Positions 1 to 8,948 are shown, counted from the stretch's first letter. The stretch: DNA of 64,000 nucleotides from Mucilaginibacter pedocola (GCF_002013915.1 NZ_MBTF01000012.1:124001-188000); one strand, 5' to 3'. Translations and numbers: made by a program. Notes: generated from the sequence alone by a model not told the origin.

Positions 1-1120
1 CAAAACCCTGCTGGTGATAAGCCAGGTGCTGGGTTATATGTTGGCAAAATTCTACGGCGTAAAGTACGTGGCCGAACTAAAACGCCATGGCCGCAGGCAA
101 ACCATATTGCTGCTTACAGGTATTGCCTGGCTCAGTTGGCTTTGCTTTGCGCTGGTGCCCGTACCCTATAATATCATTTTCCTGTTCGTTAACGGCTTCC
201 CCTTGGGGATGCTTTGGGGCGTAGTATTCTCTTACATAGAGGGCCGCCGCAGTACCGATTTCATAGGCGCAACGCTGGCCGTTAGCTTCATTTTTGCTTC
301 CGGCTTTGTGCGCTCGGCAGGCGGCTGGCTTATGCTGCGGTTTGGCGTTACCGAATTTTGGGTACCGTTTTTTACAGGACTATTATTTGCGGGACCTTTG
401 TTGCTGTTCGTATTTTTGATGGAAAAGATTCCCGCACCCGATGCCGCTGACATAGCCGAACGCCACGAACGCAGCCCAATGAGCAAAGCGCAGCGGCAGG
501 CTTTCATCAGAGCTTTTTTGCCGGGCCTGACCGCGTGTATCCTCATTTATACCTTCGCCACTATCTTCCGCGATATACGCGATAACTTTGGTGCCGAAAT
601 GTGGAAAGAGATGGGCTTTGTTGGCCAGCCAGCTATTTTCACCCAAACCGAAACACCTATTACGCTAATTATTTTGGTGCTGATAGGCAGTATGGTGCTC
701 ATCAGCAATAGCTATAAAGCGCTTATAACCGCGCACGTTTTTATTGCCATTGGCTTTGTAATAGCGAGTACATCTACGGTGCTATTCGCTAAGGGCAGCC
801 TCCCTCCTTTTTGGTGGATGACCGCCGTTGGGCTCGGGCTTTACATGGTTTATATACCCTTTAATGCGGTATTCTTCGAACGGCTGATAGCCACCTTTAA
901 ATATGCAGGCAACGTTGGCTTCCTGATATACCTCGCCGATTCCTTCGGTTATGTGGGCAGCGTTGGGGTAACCTTATCAAAAGAAATATTCAAGATAAAA
1001 CTTAACTGGGTGGCGTTCTTTTCCAACAGTGTTATTTGGCTTTCTGCTTTAGGCTTGTTGCTTACCGCTTTCTCTGCAATTTACTTCGCGCGCAAGTACA
1101 GGCAGAGCAACGCTGCTTAG
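1..1120 (+). CDS. DUF5690 family multi-spanning membrane protein (5' partial)
   Basis: The reading frame is open to the left edge: codons 2-13 encode KTLL, which runs straight into VISQVLGYMLAKFYG, so the true start lies outside the window. About 370 residues are visible, with roughly ten hydrophobic segments and an MFS-like layout. The motif GFPLGMLWGVVFSYIEGRR is typical of DUF5690 proteins of Bacteroidota. No substrate is known for the family and I do not assign one. The gene ends in a 4-bp tail-to-tail overlap with the Crp-like regulator. The family call comes from sequence recall. Confidence 0.8.
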   Translation, partial: KTLLVISQVLGYMLAKFYGVKYVAELKRHGRRQTILLLTGIAWLSWLCFALVPVPYNIIFLFVNGFPLGMLWGVVFSYIEGRRSTDFIGATLAVSFIFASGFVRSAGGWLMLRFGVTEFWVPFFTGLLFAGPLLLFVFLMEKIPAPDAADIAERHERSPMSKAQRQAFIRAFLPGLTACILIYTFATIFRDIRDNFGAEMWKEMGFVGQPAIFTQTETPITLIILVLIGSMVLISNSYKALITAHVFIAIGFVIASTSTVLFAKGSLPPFWWMTAVGLGLYMVYIPFNAVFFERLIATFKYAGNVGFLIYLADSFGYVGSVGVTLSKEIFKIKLNWVAFFSNSVIWLSALGLLLTAFSAIYFARKYRQSNAA

Positions 1121-1683
1121 CGTATCCCCTTACGTATCCTGCTCAACGATGTCGGCGTAACCCCAATAAAAGATGCCAGGTACTTCTGCGGAATTTTTTG
1201 CAGGTAGGCAGGCTTGGCCATCAGGTCGAGGTAGCGTTTCTCGGCCGAATCGCGCTGTAGGGCGGTAAAGCGGTCGATAAGGTTTAGTACCGCATCTTCC
1301 CAAAACTTGCGCATCATCTCCTGCATGGTGGGTATCTCGGTATACAACTGCTCCAGTTGCTCTTTGGGCAGGTACCAAATAGTGCTCTCCTCTATTGCCT
1401 GTAAAAAATAGTTGGAAGGCTTATTGCTGATAAAGCTATAAATATCAATGGCCGACGAATTGGGAAAAGCGAACCAAACCGATATCTCCACATCATCATC
1501 TAAATAATACAGGCGAAGGCAACCCTTTTGCACAAATACCACATCATTGCAAACGGTGCCCTGTTCTAATAAAAATTCGTTTTTGCTGAGGGTAAGTTCC
1601 TGAAACCGCCCCACAATATCATCTAACTGCGCCGGGCTAAAGCTGGCATAGCTGCTGATATAATTACGTAGTTCGGTGGTCAT
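1117..1683 (-). CDS. Crp/Fnr family transcriptional regulator
   Basis: A 188-residue protein. The N-terminal two thirds is a cyclic-nucleotide-binding-like beta-barrel (FLLEQGTVCNDVVFVQKGC is the usual second and third strand). A short C-terminal helix-turn-helix follows (YLASFIGVTPTSLSRIRK), as in the many small Crp-like regulators of Bacteroidota. Residues for cAMP binding are not evident, so the effector is unknown. I chose the ATG at 1683 (MTTELRNY); an upstream in-frame ATG at 1716 would add 11 residues that do not fit the family. The gene converges on the DUF5690 gene with a 4-bp overlap. Confidence 0.85.
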   Translation of the reverse strand: MTTELRNYISSYASFSPAQLDDIVGRFQELTLSKNEFLLEQGTVCNDVVFVQKGCLRLYYLDDDVEISVWFAFPNSSAIDIYSFISNKPSNYFLQAIEESTIWYLPKEQLEQLYTEIPTMQEMMRKFWEDAVLNLIDRFTALQRDSAEKRYLDLMAKPAYLQKIPQKYLASFIGVTPTSLSRIRKGIR

Positions 1684-1798
1684 TTCGGCTGCAATAATTG
1701 AGGCTGCTAATTTCAATAAAAAAATATTACAGCGCTATAATTATTGAATTTTATTGGCTTGGGGTAAGTGGGAAAGTCCTTCGAAGCTTTACGGCGAG

Positions 1799-1946
1799 TT
1801 GACTCACCCCGGGTTTCCCGTAAGCTTACGGGACTGCCCGACCCTCTCTCCGCAAGCGGAAAGAGGGTTAAAGAAACAAAATTGAAGTTCACCCTCTTTA
1901 CGAAGTAGAGAGGGTCGAACAGCGGAGCGCATTCGGGGTGAGTTAA
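1799..1946. repeat. Nested inverted-repeat intergenic element
   Basis: Outer arms ACTCACCCCG (1802-1811) and CGGGGTGAGT (1934-1943) pair. Inside them, CGACCCTCTCT (1839-1849) pairs with AGAGAGGGTCG (1907-1917). Each inner arm also closes its own short hairpin (1841-1868 and 1891-1915). This is a mobile-looking, non-coding palindromic element of the kind scattered between genes in Sphingobacteriaceae. It lies between the Crp-like gene start and the end of the SGNH gene. Confidence 0.7.
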
Positions 1947-1965
1947 ATAGCGGCGCGAGGGAACC

Positions 1966-2913
1966 TTACTTCACCGCTACCACACCTTTTTTCTTAAATA
2001 ATTCCAATAACCGCTCGGTGCGTACTTTTTTGCCGGCCATGGTTAAGTGGTACTCGGTGTCGTAAAAAAGGCTGTCGGGCAATATAGCATCTGCAGCGTT
2101 GTCAAGCATGGGTATGCGCAAGCCATCTTCGTATTCGCGCTGTATAATGCCCACCACGCGCTTTTTAGCCTCGTAGGCCTTATCGTCAAGCGGCGGGTAA
2201 ACAAAGTAAACTTTTATGTTATGCTCATCGGCAAAGGCCTTAAAGCTGTTCATTGGGTCGATGTCTGCATTCGGGATGTGCGGCAGTTCAAACTTCTCCA
2301 GGAAATCGTGCGAAGGGTGCGGGTCGAAATTGCGCACTATGTCGCCATTCTCGTTGAACGAACTGCGGGAGTAAACTACGTTTTTCGGAAACTCCGGCAG
2401 TTTGCCGCCGGTTAGGTTGGTGTAGGTAGTTTTAAAGTTGTGCTGAAAGTCGAAGATGAAAAAATCGTTCAGCTGCTGGCTAATGGTACGGCTAAAAAAG
2501 TTTGCGGCCGGCGGGTAAAGGCGGGCAGCTTCTTTTTTAAATTTATAACTCCCCTCGGTAGATAAATTGTACTCAACCGATAGGATGATGATATCCGATG
2601 GGCGGGCGATATAGCGAGCCTGGTTTAGTATAAACTCCAGCCCCAGGCTGCCGTTTAGCCCCATATTAACGGTTGGCAAACCTGTTCTTTGCTCTACCAT
2701 TTTACTATCTACACCGAAAGCCGTTGACGAGCCTCCGCAGAAAATGATGCGGGGCGATTTGGTTTTATCGGCATAGGCGTGCTTATCTACAATGGCACCC
2801 ACATAACCATCGTTACCTTTGGCTTTTGCCGGGAAATAATTGCGGTTTAAAATGAATACAAAAAGCAGTGTTAATGCAGAAAACACCACGATGTAAAGGA
2901 GGAACTTTTTCAT
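1966..2913 (-). CDS. SGNH-type hydrolase / acyl-transfer partner of MBOAT
   Basis: A 315-residue protein with one N-terminal membrane anchor (residues about 4-24) and a predicted periplasmic domain. FCGGSSTAFGVDS carries the nucleophile-type Ser block of SGNH hydrolases. A C-terminal YDTEYHLTMAG supplies a plausible Asp/His end of the triad. It lies 3 bp downstream of an MBOAT O-acyltransferase gene, so the two are very probably co-transcribed. By analogy with AlgI/AlgJ and DltB/DltD pairs it may transfer acetyl groups to an envelope polysaccharide; the acceptor is not identifiable. The fold is inferred from motifs only. Confidence 0.65.
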   Translation of the reverse strand: MKKFLLYIVVFSALTLLFVFILNRNYFPAKAKGNDGYVGAIVDKHAYADKTKSPRIIFCGGSSTAFGVDSKMVEQRTGLPTVNMGLNGSLGLEFILNQARYIARPSDIIILSVEYNLSTEGSYKFKKEAARLYPPAANFFSRTISQQLNDFFIFDFQHNFKTTYTNLTGGKLPEFPKNVVYSRSSFNENGDIVRNFDPHPSHDFLEKFELPHIPNADIDPMNSFKAFADEHNIKVYFVYPPLDDKAYEAKKRVVGIIQREYEDGLRIPMLDNAADAILPDSLFYDTEYHLTMAGKKVRTERLLELFKKKGVVAVK

Positions 2914-2916
2914 GCT

Positions 2917-4377
2917 TTAAAACTGAAAGTAAACAAACTGTTGCGGAATGCCGGTTAAATAAAGGGTTGAAATGGCTATAACAAAGTAAAAAGCCCAGCG
3001 AAAAGGCCTCGGCCAATTATCGCCCGTGGTTTCGTTAGCAAAGCGGTTTTCGCGGCCCAGCCACTCCATTACCATAAAAATTAATACGATGATAAGCAAG
3101 GCCGCTATATTTACCGAGCCCCCCATCAGCATGGCGCCACTTGGCACAGTAAGGATAGATTTGTTGAATATGCCGCCAATAAAGCTAATGGCATGTGGTA
3201 TATCTGCCGACCGGAATACCGCCAGCGCAAGCGTGGTAAGCGCAAACGTAATTACCATGGCTACTACTTCGCGAAATGTTGGGAACAGCTTACCCTGGGC
3301 AACAATATCGAGGTTGCTACGGTTGCTTTTCATCAATACCGAAGGAATGATGTACAAGGCATTCAGTGCGCCCCATACTACGTAAGTCCAGGCCGCACCA
3401 TGCCATAGGCCGCTGGTTACAAATATGATGATGGTGTTGCGAACACGTTTAGCGGTGCTTACTTTACTACCGCCGAGCGGTATGTACAGGTAATCTTTAA
3501 ACCACGAGGATAGTGAGATATGCCACCTACGCCAAAACTCGGCAATATCGCGTGAGAAGAACGGGAAGGCAAAGTTGCGCAATAGCTCGATACCGAAGAG
3601 GCGGGCTACACCCAAGGCAATATCGGAGTAGCCCGAAAAATCGCAATAGATCTGTATACTGAATAATACTGCACCCAAAACCAATACACTACCCGGGTAA
3701 TGGGTGTGGTTGTTAAATATCATATTGGCGTATTCGGCGCAGTTATCGGCAATGGCCACTTTCTTAAAATAACCCCACAATATTTGGCGCATACCATTAA
3801 CGGCTTGCGGGTAGTTAAATTTGCGCGGTTTTTCTATCTGCGGCAACAGGTGCGTGGCGCGTTCTATTGGCCCTGCTACCAGCAGCGGGAAAAAGCTTAC
3901 GAATACCGAATAATCAACGAAGTTATCGGTAGGCTTACTGCGCCCATTATGTATATCGAATACGTACGACAGGCCGTGGAAAGTGTAAAAAGAAATACCT
4001 ACCGGCAATATTACATCCAGCGTATTGAACGATACCCCCACCCCTGCCGAAGCCAGTGCCCCGGTTAGGCTATCCACAAAAAAGTTGTAGTACTTAAATA
4101 CCCCCAGCAGGCCAAGGTTTACGCCAACGCTAAGCCAAAGCCAAAACTTTTTGCTGCGCGGATTTTCGGCGCGGTAAATGCGTTGCCCGGTATAAAAATC
4201 CAAAAAGGTTGAAAAAACCAAAAGGAAAAGGAAGCGGTAATCCCAGCAGGAATAGAAAAAATAACTTGCGGCCAGCAGCAGTAAATTTTGAGCCTTCAGG
4301 TTTTTACTGGTAACAAACCAGTACAAGAAAAAAACAACAGGCAAAAACAGTGCAAAGCCTAAGGAATTGAATAACAT
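2917..4377 (-). CDS. MBOAT family O-acyltransferase (AlgI-like)
   Basis: A 486-residue polytopic membrane protein of the usual AlgI-family length. It has the conserved MBOAT blocks: RRWHISLSSWFKDYLYIPLGG in the middle and FVTSGLWHGAAWTYVVWG, which contains the invariant catalytic His. Known relatives pass acetyl groups across the inner membrane to polysaccharides such as alginate or to teichoic acids. The SGNH-like gene directly downstream (3-bp gap) is the likely periplasmic partner. No polysaccharide biosynthesis genes are adjacent, so the acceptor is unknown. Confidence 0.92.
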   Translation of the reverse strand: MLFNSLGFALFLPVVFFLYWFVTSKNLKAQNLLLLAASYFFYSCWDYRFLFLLVFSTFLDFYTGQRIYRAENPRSKKFWLWLSVGVNLGLLGVFKYYNFFVDSLTGALASAGVGVSFNTLDVILPVGISFYTFHGLSYVFDIHNGRSKPTDNFVDYSVFVSFFPLLVAGPIERATHLLPQIEKPRKFNYPQAVNGMRQILWGYFKKVAIADNCAEYANMIFNNHTHYPGSVLVLGAVLFSIQIYCDFSGYSDIALGVARLFGIELLRNFAFPFFSRDIAEFWRRWHISLSSWFKDYLYIPLGGSKVSTAKRVRNTIIIFVTSGLWHGAAWTYVVWGALNALYIIPSVLMKSNRSNLDIVAQGKLFPTFREVVAMVITFALTTLALAVFRSADIPHAISFIGGIFNKSILTVPSGAMLMGGSVNIAALLIIVLIFMVMEWLGRENRFANETTGDNWPRPFRWAFYFVIAISTLYLTGIPQQFVYFQF

Positions 4378-4554
4378 ATGGCCAATTGATCAGGGGTTAA
4401 GGCGGGGGCTGTTTTTATTTATGGGCTGAAAATAGTGTTTTTGCCTCAATTTTACAATTTCCGTAGCAAATAGCGCCTTTTCTTGCGTTCCCGGCAAATT
4501 CTTTATGGTTGCGCGTTATTGTACTTGTGCGAGATGTAACATGAGTAGTTTAAA

Positions 4555-5013
4555 ATGCGTCAGTTCAAGCAATATAAAACGCTTATGGATATTGAAAACA
4601 TTACTGCCGATTCGCTTTTAGATGCTTTCGGCTTATTGAAGCAACTGCGGCAACATATTAAGTTCGAAGAGTTTATAATCATCTACAAATTGGCGCAACA
4701 AGCCAACCAATACACGCTTGTGGGCGCTTATGAAGATGGCATACTGATTGGCCTGATGGGCTATCGCATTCTGCACGATTATGTGCACGGCAAGCATTTG
4801 TATATAGACGATTTAGTGGTTGATGGCGCACACCGTGGCAGAGGCATTAGCAAAGCACTATTAGCATACGCCGAAAATATTGCCGCGAAACTCGATTGCA
4901 ACGGGCTGCGCCTGTCCACAGGTATCGCCCACACCACTGGCATTAAATTTTACGAGGCCATTGGCTGGGAACTAAAGGCTTGTACCTTTAAAAAAGGATT
5001 TCAGGCTATTTAA
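4555..5013 (+). CDS. GNAT family N-acetyltransferase
   Basis: About 150 residues forming one GNAT domain. The acetyl-CoA-binding motif A is visible as YIDDLVVDGAHRGRGISKAL (R-G-R-G-I-S pyrophosphate loop), followed by the motif B stretch GLRLSTGIAHTTGIKFYEAIG. The substrate is unknown. Translation could start at 4555 or at the second ATG at 4585 (MDIENIT), which fits the first beta strand better. Its end overlaps the GH43-like gene tail-to-tail by 8 bp. Confidence 0.85.
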   Translation: MRQFKQYKTLMDIENITADSLLDAFGLLKQLRQHIKFEEFIIIYKLAQQANQYTLVGAYEDGILIGLMGYRILHDYVHGKHLYIDDLVVDGAHRGRGISKALLAYAENIAAKLDCNGLRLSTGIAHTTGIKFYEAIGWELKACTFKKGFQAI

Positions 5014-6496
5014 CAAGCACCTCATATTTTAGTACCCCGCTTTCTTCGTTCGCCATAAATGTAGCGCCACCGTCGGTACTTAAGGATGCTGCAACTGATC
5101 TTGTTTTTTCTCCTGCATGGGCGACACCATAACACCCCGCTGTAGATGCCGACTTTAATACCATAACATACTCCTGCCCTTTCACCACCCTGATATTTGG
5201 TTTAACAAAAATATTTCGCGCCGACCAGCCAATCTCAGCCGCTTCAAAACTTTGCGACGCCAATGGTTTACCTGTAGGTAAATGATTGGCACCGGCTTTA
5301 TAAATTTCTACCACCAGCGGCGCGTTGGGGTTATTATTCTGGAAAACCGTAATGCTCAGGTTACTCAACATTGTTGAACGCATAGCTTTAAAAGTTTGTG
5401 CGCGCTGCGTTTTTCCGCCAATATCGCATTTAAGGTCCCATGCCCTTTCCGAATGATGTATTCCCTTTGGTAAGGCATATGTTTCGTTGCATTTTAATGG
5501 CTCAATAGCGCCGTCGGCATTAAACTTTAAAGGTGCCCAATAAAAATTGGCCAAAGCCTCGTTTTTGGCGGCGTTGTTCCACAGGTCGCTGCCGTAGAGG
5601 TAAACGGTTTCGCTGTTTATTTTTATAGTTGATACAAAAGATGGTTGCCCGCCGCAGGAGTTATCGCTTATTTTGATGCCTTTGCTCCATGGCCCCAATG
5701 GTGTTGGTGCTGTGCGGTATGATGTACCTGTGCCCGAGCAATAACCGCAGTTGGGGTCAGAATAAGTCACATAATAAATTCCTTTACGCTTAAAAAGCCC
5801 TGGGGCCTCGGTTTCGCCTTCGGTAATGCCTTTTACGTGTTCGCCGGTGCCGGTTAGGTAATCATCGCTTAGTTTTTCTATTACGATGGTGCCCTTGGTG
5901 CGCCAGTCGGTAAAGGCCAGGTACGCGGTGCCGTCATCGTCTACAAACAGGTCGTGGTCGCCGTTATTTAATCCTGCTGCCGGCATAGTGCTGTTTACTG
6001 CCAAATGCGGTTCGGCAACTTCTGCAAAAGGGCCAATTGGAGTTTTACTTGTGAATACGCGATAGCCGACCACGTTATCGTAAACGTTTATCCAAAGCAC
6101 ATACAGCCCGGTCTTCTTGTTAAAAATAACATGCGGGCGAAAGCAGCCATAAGTTTTACCATCGCAGCGTGATTGCCATACGGGTGTTTTGGCATCGAAC
6201 AGAAAACCCTCATCCTTCCAGTTCACCATATCGGCAGATGAGTAGCTTTTAAAACCACAGAACGGTGCCGTTTTATTCCCCCACTGAAAGCCACAATCGT
6301 AACTGGTGCCGTAAAGGTAATACGTACCATTAAACTGCGCTATCTCGCCATCGTGCGCGTCTACTGCATCGCCAAGGGTAGAGAAACGAACCACCTGCTT
6401 GCCGTTGCTGTTAAAATTCGCCTGCGCGAATGATGATATGGCAACTACAGAACTCATCAGAATTGATAAGAGGATTTTGAAGGCGCTTTTTTTCAT
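5006..6496 (-). CDS. Secreted GH43-like glycoside hydrolase
   Basis: From the ATG at 6496 the product has 496 residues with a Sec signal peptide (MKKSAFKILLSIL to SFAQA). An upstream in-frame ATG at 6535 would bury the signal. The catalytic part looks like a five-bladed propeller with candidate acids in AHDGEIAQFNGTYYLYGT, DHDLFVDDDGTAYLAF and ETEAPGLFKRKGIYYVTYS, as in GH43. Many Cys residues suggest disulfides. About 130 C-terminal residues look like a beta-sandwich accessory domain. The substrate (arabinan, xylan or galactan side chains) cannot be told from sequence. It stands alone. Confidence 0.75.
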   Translation of the reverse strand: MKKSAFKILLSILMSSVVAISSFAQANFNSNGKQVVRFSTLGDAVDAHDGEIAQFNGTYYLYGTSYDCGFQWGNKTAPFCGFKSYSSADMVNWKDEGFLFDAKTPVWQSRCDGKTYGCFRPHVIFNKKTGLYVLWINVYDNVVGYRVFTSKTPIGPFAEVAEPHLAVNSTMPAAGLNNGDHDLFVDDDGTAYLAFTDWRTKGTIVIEKLSDDYLTGTGEHVKGITEGETEAPGLFKRKGIYYVTYSDPNCGYCSGTGTSYRTAPTPLGPWSKGIKISDNSCGGQPSFVSTIKINSETVYLYGSDLWNNAAKNEALANFYWAPLKFNADGAIEPLKCNETYALPKGIHHSERAWDLKCDIGGKTQRAQTFKAMRSTMLSNLSITVFQNNNPNAPLVVEIYKAGANHLPTGKPLASQSFEAAEIGWSARNIFVKPNIRVVKGQEYVMVLKSASTAGCYGVAHAGEKTRSVAASLSTDGGATFMANEESGVLKYEVLVK

Positions 6497-6572
6497 GGCT
6501 GATATTGGTAATGAGAGCCTAAATAAACGCATCATTCATCAGCCAAAAAAATATTTATCGCACAAAATTTGC

Positions 6573-6614
6573 GTAGCCAAATAACTACACATATATTAGT
6601 AGCCAAATAGCTAC
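6573..6614 (+). promoter_or_regulatory. Paired operator upstream of arsR-like gene
   Basis: GTAGCCAAATAACTAC (6573-6588) is repeated as GTAGCCAAATAGCTAC (6599-6614), 26 bp later and ending 5 bp before the ATG at 6620. The second copy is an inverted repeat (GTAGC/GCTAC) and the first is nearly one. Such a site, overlapping the ribosome-binding region, is what an autoregulating ArsR dimer would use. The assignment to this regulator is inference. Confidence 0.65.
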
Positions 6615-6619
6615 ATATT

Positions 6620-6949
6620 ATGAATTTACGCAGAGATGTTTTCCAGGCCATTGCCGACCCCACCCGCCGTGCCATATTGCTGCTGGTGGCTTCGCAGGCC
6701 ATGTCGGCCGGCGCTATTGCTGCCAATTTTGATACCGCCCGCCCTACTATATCTAAACATTTACAGATACTTACCGAGTGCGAACTGGTGGGCCAAACCC
6801 AGCAGGGCCGTGAAGTTTATTACCACATCAACGCAACCAGCATGAAACAAGTGGCCGACTTTATTGAACCCTTCCGCAAGATGTGGGACGACCGCTTTAA
6901 TAAACTCGAAAGCATTATGAAAGCCTATCAAACCAAAAACGACGCATAA
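6620..6949 (+). CDS. ArsR/SmtB family transcriptional regulator
   Basis: A 109-residue winged-helix protein. [20 protein letters not shown] is the classic ArsR start, and [21 protein letters not shown] is the recognition helix region. The metal-binding Cys motif of ArsR/SmtB sensors is absent, so it belongs to the non-metal subgroup commonly coupled to SRPBCC proteins. It heads an operon: the SRPBCC gene begins 2 bp after its stop, then DoxX and DUF4256 follow. The doubled palindrome at 6573-6614 suggests autoregulation. Confidence 0.9.
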   Translation: MNLRRDVFQAIADPTRRAILLLVASQAMSAGAIAANFDTARPTISKHLQILTECELVGQTQQGREVYYHINATSMKQVADFIEPFRKMWDDRFNKLESIMKAYQTKNDA

Positions 6950-6951
6950 CC

Positions 6952-7419
6952 ATGGAACTAAAAACCAAAATAACCGCCGAAGACGGCCGGCAAGACCTCA
7001 CCATAACCCGCGAGTTCGACCTGCCCGTAGAGCTTGTATACAAAGCTTATGTGGAGCCCGAAATAGTGGCACAATGGATGGGCACTAAAGTGCTTAAACT
7101 GGAAAACAAAAAGCATGGCGGTTTCGAGTTTGAAACTTATGGGCCCAATGGGCAGGTAGCGTTCAGGGCCAATGGCGCCATACACGATATCGTGCCCAAT
7201 AAAAGCATTACCCGCACCTTCGAGATGGAGAATACCCCTTTCCCCATTCAACTGGAGTACCTAAGCTTTGAGGCGCTAACACCCGAAACAAGCAAGCTTA
7301 GCATTCACATTGTATACAAATCGGCCGCCGACCGTGAGCGTTTGTTACAGCTACCTTTTGCGCAGGGCTTAAACATGGCGCACAACCGCCTTCAAGATAT
7401 TGTACAAAAACTAAAATAA
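6952..7419 (+). CDS. SRPBCC domain (AHSA1-like) protein
   Basis: A 155-residue single-domain START/Bet-v-1-like protein. Family features are LTITREFDLPVELVYKAYVEPEIVAQWMG at the start and the strand FEFETYGPNGQVAFRANGAI in the middle. Such proteins bind hydrophobic ligands in a deep cavity; no catalytic function can be assigned. The gene lies 2 bp after the ArsR-like gene and 6 bp before DoxX, a common Bacteroidota arrangement. Confidence 0.88.
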   Translation: MELKTKITAEDGRQDLTITREFDLPVELVYKAYVEPEIVAQWMGTKVLKLENKKHGGFEFETYGPNGQVAFRANGAIHDIVPNKSITRTFEMENTPFPIQLEYLSFEALTPETSKLSIHIVYKSAADRERLLQLPFAQGLNMAHNRLQDIVQKLK

Positions 7420-7425
7420 CCTGAT

Positions 7426-7806
7426 ATGGAAAAACGCAACAAAATTATTTACTGGATAGCTACACTCTGGCTATCATTGGGTATGGCATCAACCGGTGTA
7501 GTACAACTAATACATTTGGAAGACGAGGTGAAGATGATGAGCCACTTGGGCTACCCCGTTTACTTTTTAACTATAATTGGCGTATGGAAACTGCTGGGCG
7601 TAATTGCTGTACTGTTGCCTAAATTCGCTTTAATTAAAGAGTGGGCATATGCAGGTTTCTTCTTTGTTGCATCGGGTGCGGTGTTTTCGCATTTGGCCGC
7701 GGGAGATGGCGCAAAAGAGTTTTTCGGGCCGATGCTGTTGGTAGCACTTACTATTACATCCTGGTATTTTAGGCCGGCAGATAGAAAATTAGTTTCAGTT
7801 AATTAA
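7426..7806 (+). CDS. DoxX family membrane protein
   Basis: A 126-residue protein with four predicted transmembrane helices. Hallmarks are GMASTGVVQLIHLEDEVKMM, LGYPVYFLTIIGVWKLLGV and the closing ITSWYFRPADRKL. DoxX-like proteins of this type recur in ArsR-SRPBCC operons; their biochemical role is not settled. It is the third gene of the operon starting at 6620. Confidence 0.88.
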   Translation: MEKRNKIIYWIATLWLSLGMASTGVVQLIHLEDEVKMMSHLGYPVYFLTIIGVWKLLGVIAVLLPKFALIKEWAYAGFFFVASGAVFSHLAAGDGAKEFFGPMLLVALTITSWYFRPADRKLVSVN

Positions 7807-7821
7807 TAATTTAGCAAAACG

Positions 7822-8388
7822 ATGAGCAGCACTAAAAAAACATTAGCGGCCGAACAAGCCGCCGAGCTGATGGGTGTTTTAAAAACCCGTTTCGAAAAAA
7901 ACATGCCACGCCATGCGGGAATAAACTGGCCAGATGTACAGGCTAAGCTGGCAACCAACCCCGAAAAGCTGGCAGTGCTTGATGAAATGGAAATAACAGG
8001 CGGCGAACCCGATGTAGTTGGTAAGGATAATACAACGGGCGAATACCTATTTTACGATTGCGCAGCCGAAAGCCCTAAAGCCCGCCGCAGCTTATGCTAC
8101 GACCGCGCCGCGCTTGATGCCCGTAAAGAACACAAGCCTGCCAGTAGCGCGCTGGATATGGCGGCCGAAATAGGCATAGAATTACTTACAGAGGAGCAAT
8201 ACCGCCACCTGCAAACCCTGGGCAAGTTTGATTTGAAAACATCAAGCTGGATACAAACCCCGGAAGCCATACGTAAACTGGGAGGCGCCGTTTTTTGCGA
8301 CAGGCGCTACGATACTGTATTTTATTACCACAACGGTGCAGAATCTTACTATGCAGCGCGTGGTTTCAGGGGAGTATTAAGCGTGTAG
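7822..8388 (+). CDS. DUF4256 domain-containing protein
   Basis: A 188-residue soluble protein matching DUF4256: RFEKNMPRHAGINWPDVQAKL near the start, MEITGGEPDVVG, then EQYRHLQTLGKFDLKTSSWIQTP and a final FYHNGAESYYAARGFRG. The function is unknown. It is the fourth and last gene of the ArsR-SRPBCC-DoxX-DUF4256 operon, 15 bp after DoxX. Confidence 0.88.
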   Translation: MSSTKKTLAAEQAAELMGVLKTRFEKNMPRHAGINWPDVQAKLATNPEKLAVLDEMEITGGEPDVVGKDNTTGEYLFYDCAAESPKARRSLCYDRAALDARKEHKPASSALDMAAEIGIELLTEEQYRHLQTLGKFDLKTSSWIQTPEAIRKLGGAVFCDRRYDTVFYYHNGAESYYAARGFRGVLSV

Positions 8389-8447
8389 CCATCTCACGAT
8401 AGCTGCCGTTTATTTGTAAGGTTAAGCAGTTGAACTTAACGCGGGTA

Positions 8448-8630
8448 TTATTTTTCGGGAGGCCTTGAGGTTATCTCTCCAAATTCGTTTACGTAAGCCA
8501 TCATGCTATCCAGGTCGGTACTGCCGGGGTTGTCTTTACGCTCCTGTTTACGTTGTGCCTTATCTTCTTTTTTCTTCTGGCGATTTTTTTCCAGTTGTTT
8601 TTTCATGAACGATGCCTGCGATTTAGCCAT
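8448..8630 (-). CDS. Small basic/charged protein downstream of cspA
   Basis: Sixty residues, highly charged, with a Lys/Gln/Arg-rich helix (MKKQLEKNRQKKKEDKAQRK) and a C-terminal tail ending in ITSRPPEK. I know similar small proteins next to cold-shock genes in Sphingobacteriaceae, but no function. It lies downstream of the cold-shock gene on the same strand, separated by a strong terminator hairpin (8671-8699), so it would be made only by read-through or from its own promoter. Confidence 0.75.
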   Translation of the reverse strand: MAKSQASFMKKQLEKNRQKKKEDKAQRKQERKDNPGSTDLDSMMAYVNEFGEITSRPPEK

Positions 8631-8670
8631 ATGGGTATGTGGGTTAGTTTGAAATTTATTTTAAGGGAAT

Positions 8671-8699
8671 AAAAAAGCATCTGCCTTACGGCAGATGCT
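8671..8699 (-). terminator. Rho-independent terminator of cold-shock gene
   Basis: Read on the minus strand, AGCATCTGCC and GGCAGATGCT form a perfect 10-bp stem with a 4-base loop, directly followed by a run of T (the A-tract at 8671-8675 on the plus strand). Confidence 0.9.
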
Positions 8700-8723
8700 C
8701 ACGATTAATTTTATAGTGATTTA

Positions 8724-8918
8724 TTAAACTACTTTTACATTTACCGCGGTTGGGCCTTTTTTGCCTTCTTGTACATCAAACGTTACACTATCGTTCTCAC
8801 GGATAGTATCAATTAAACCTGTTGAGTGTACAAATACATCGCCTCTGCTATCACTCTGTGATATGAAGCCAAAGCCCTTTGTTTCGTTGAAAAACTTTAC
8901 AGTTCCTTCTTTTGACAT
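8724..8918 (-). CDS. cspA: Cold-shock protein (CspA family)
   Basis: A 64-residue single cold-shock domain. RNP1 is KGFGFISQ and RNP2 is DVFVHS, both intact, with the usual opening EGTVKFFNETKGFGFI. It binds single-stranded RNA and DNA as a nucleic-acid chaperone. The 140-bp region upstream holds an inverted repeat (8949-8971) that may belong to the 5' leader. A terminator follows the gene. The symbol is used for the family, not a specific orthologue. Confidence 0.95.
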   Translation of the reverse strand: MSKEGTVKFFNETKGFGFISQSDSRGDVFVHSTGLIDTIRENDSVTFDVQEGKKGPTAVNVKVV

Positions 8919-8948
8919 TATATTATTTTTTGATAAGTGCGCAAGGTA

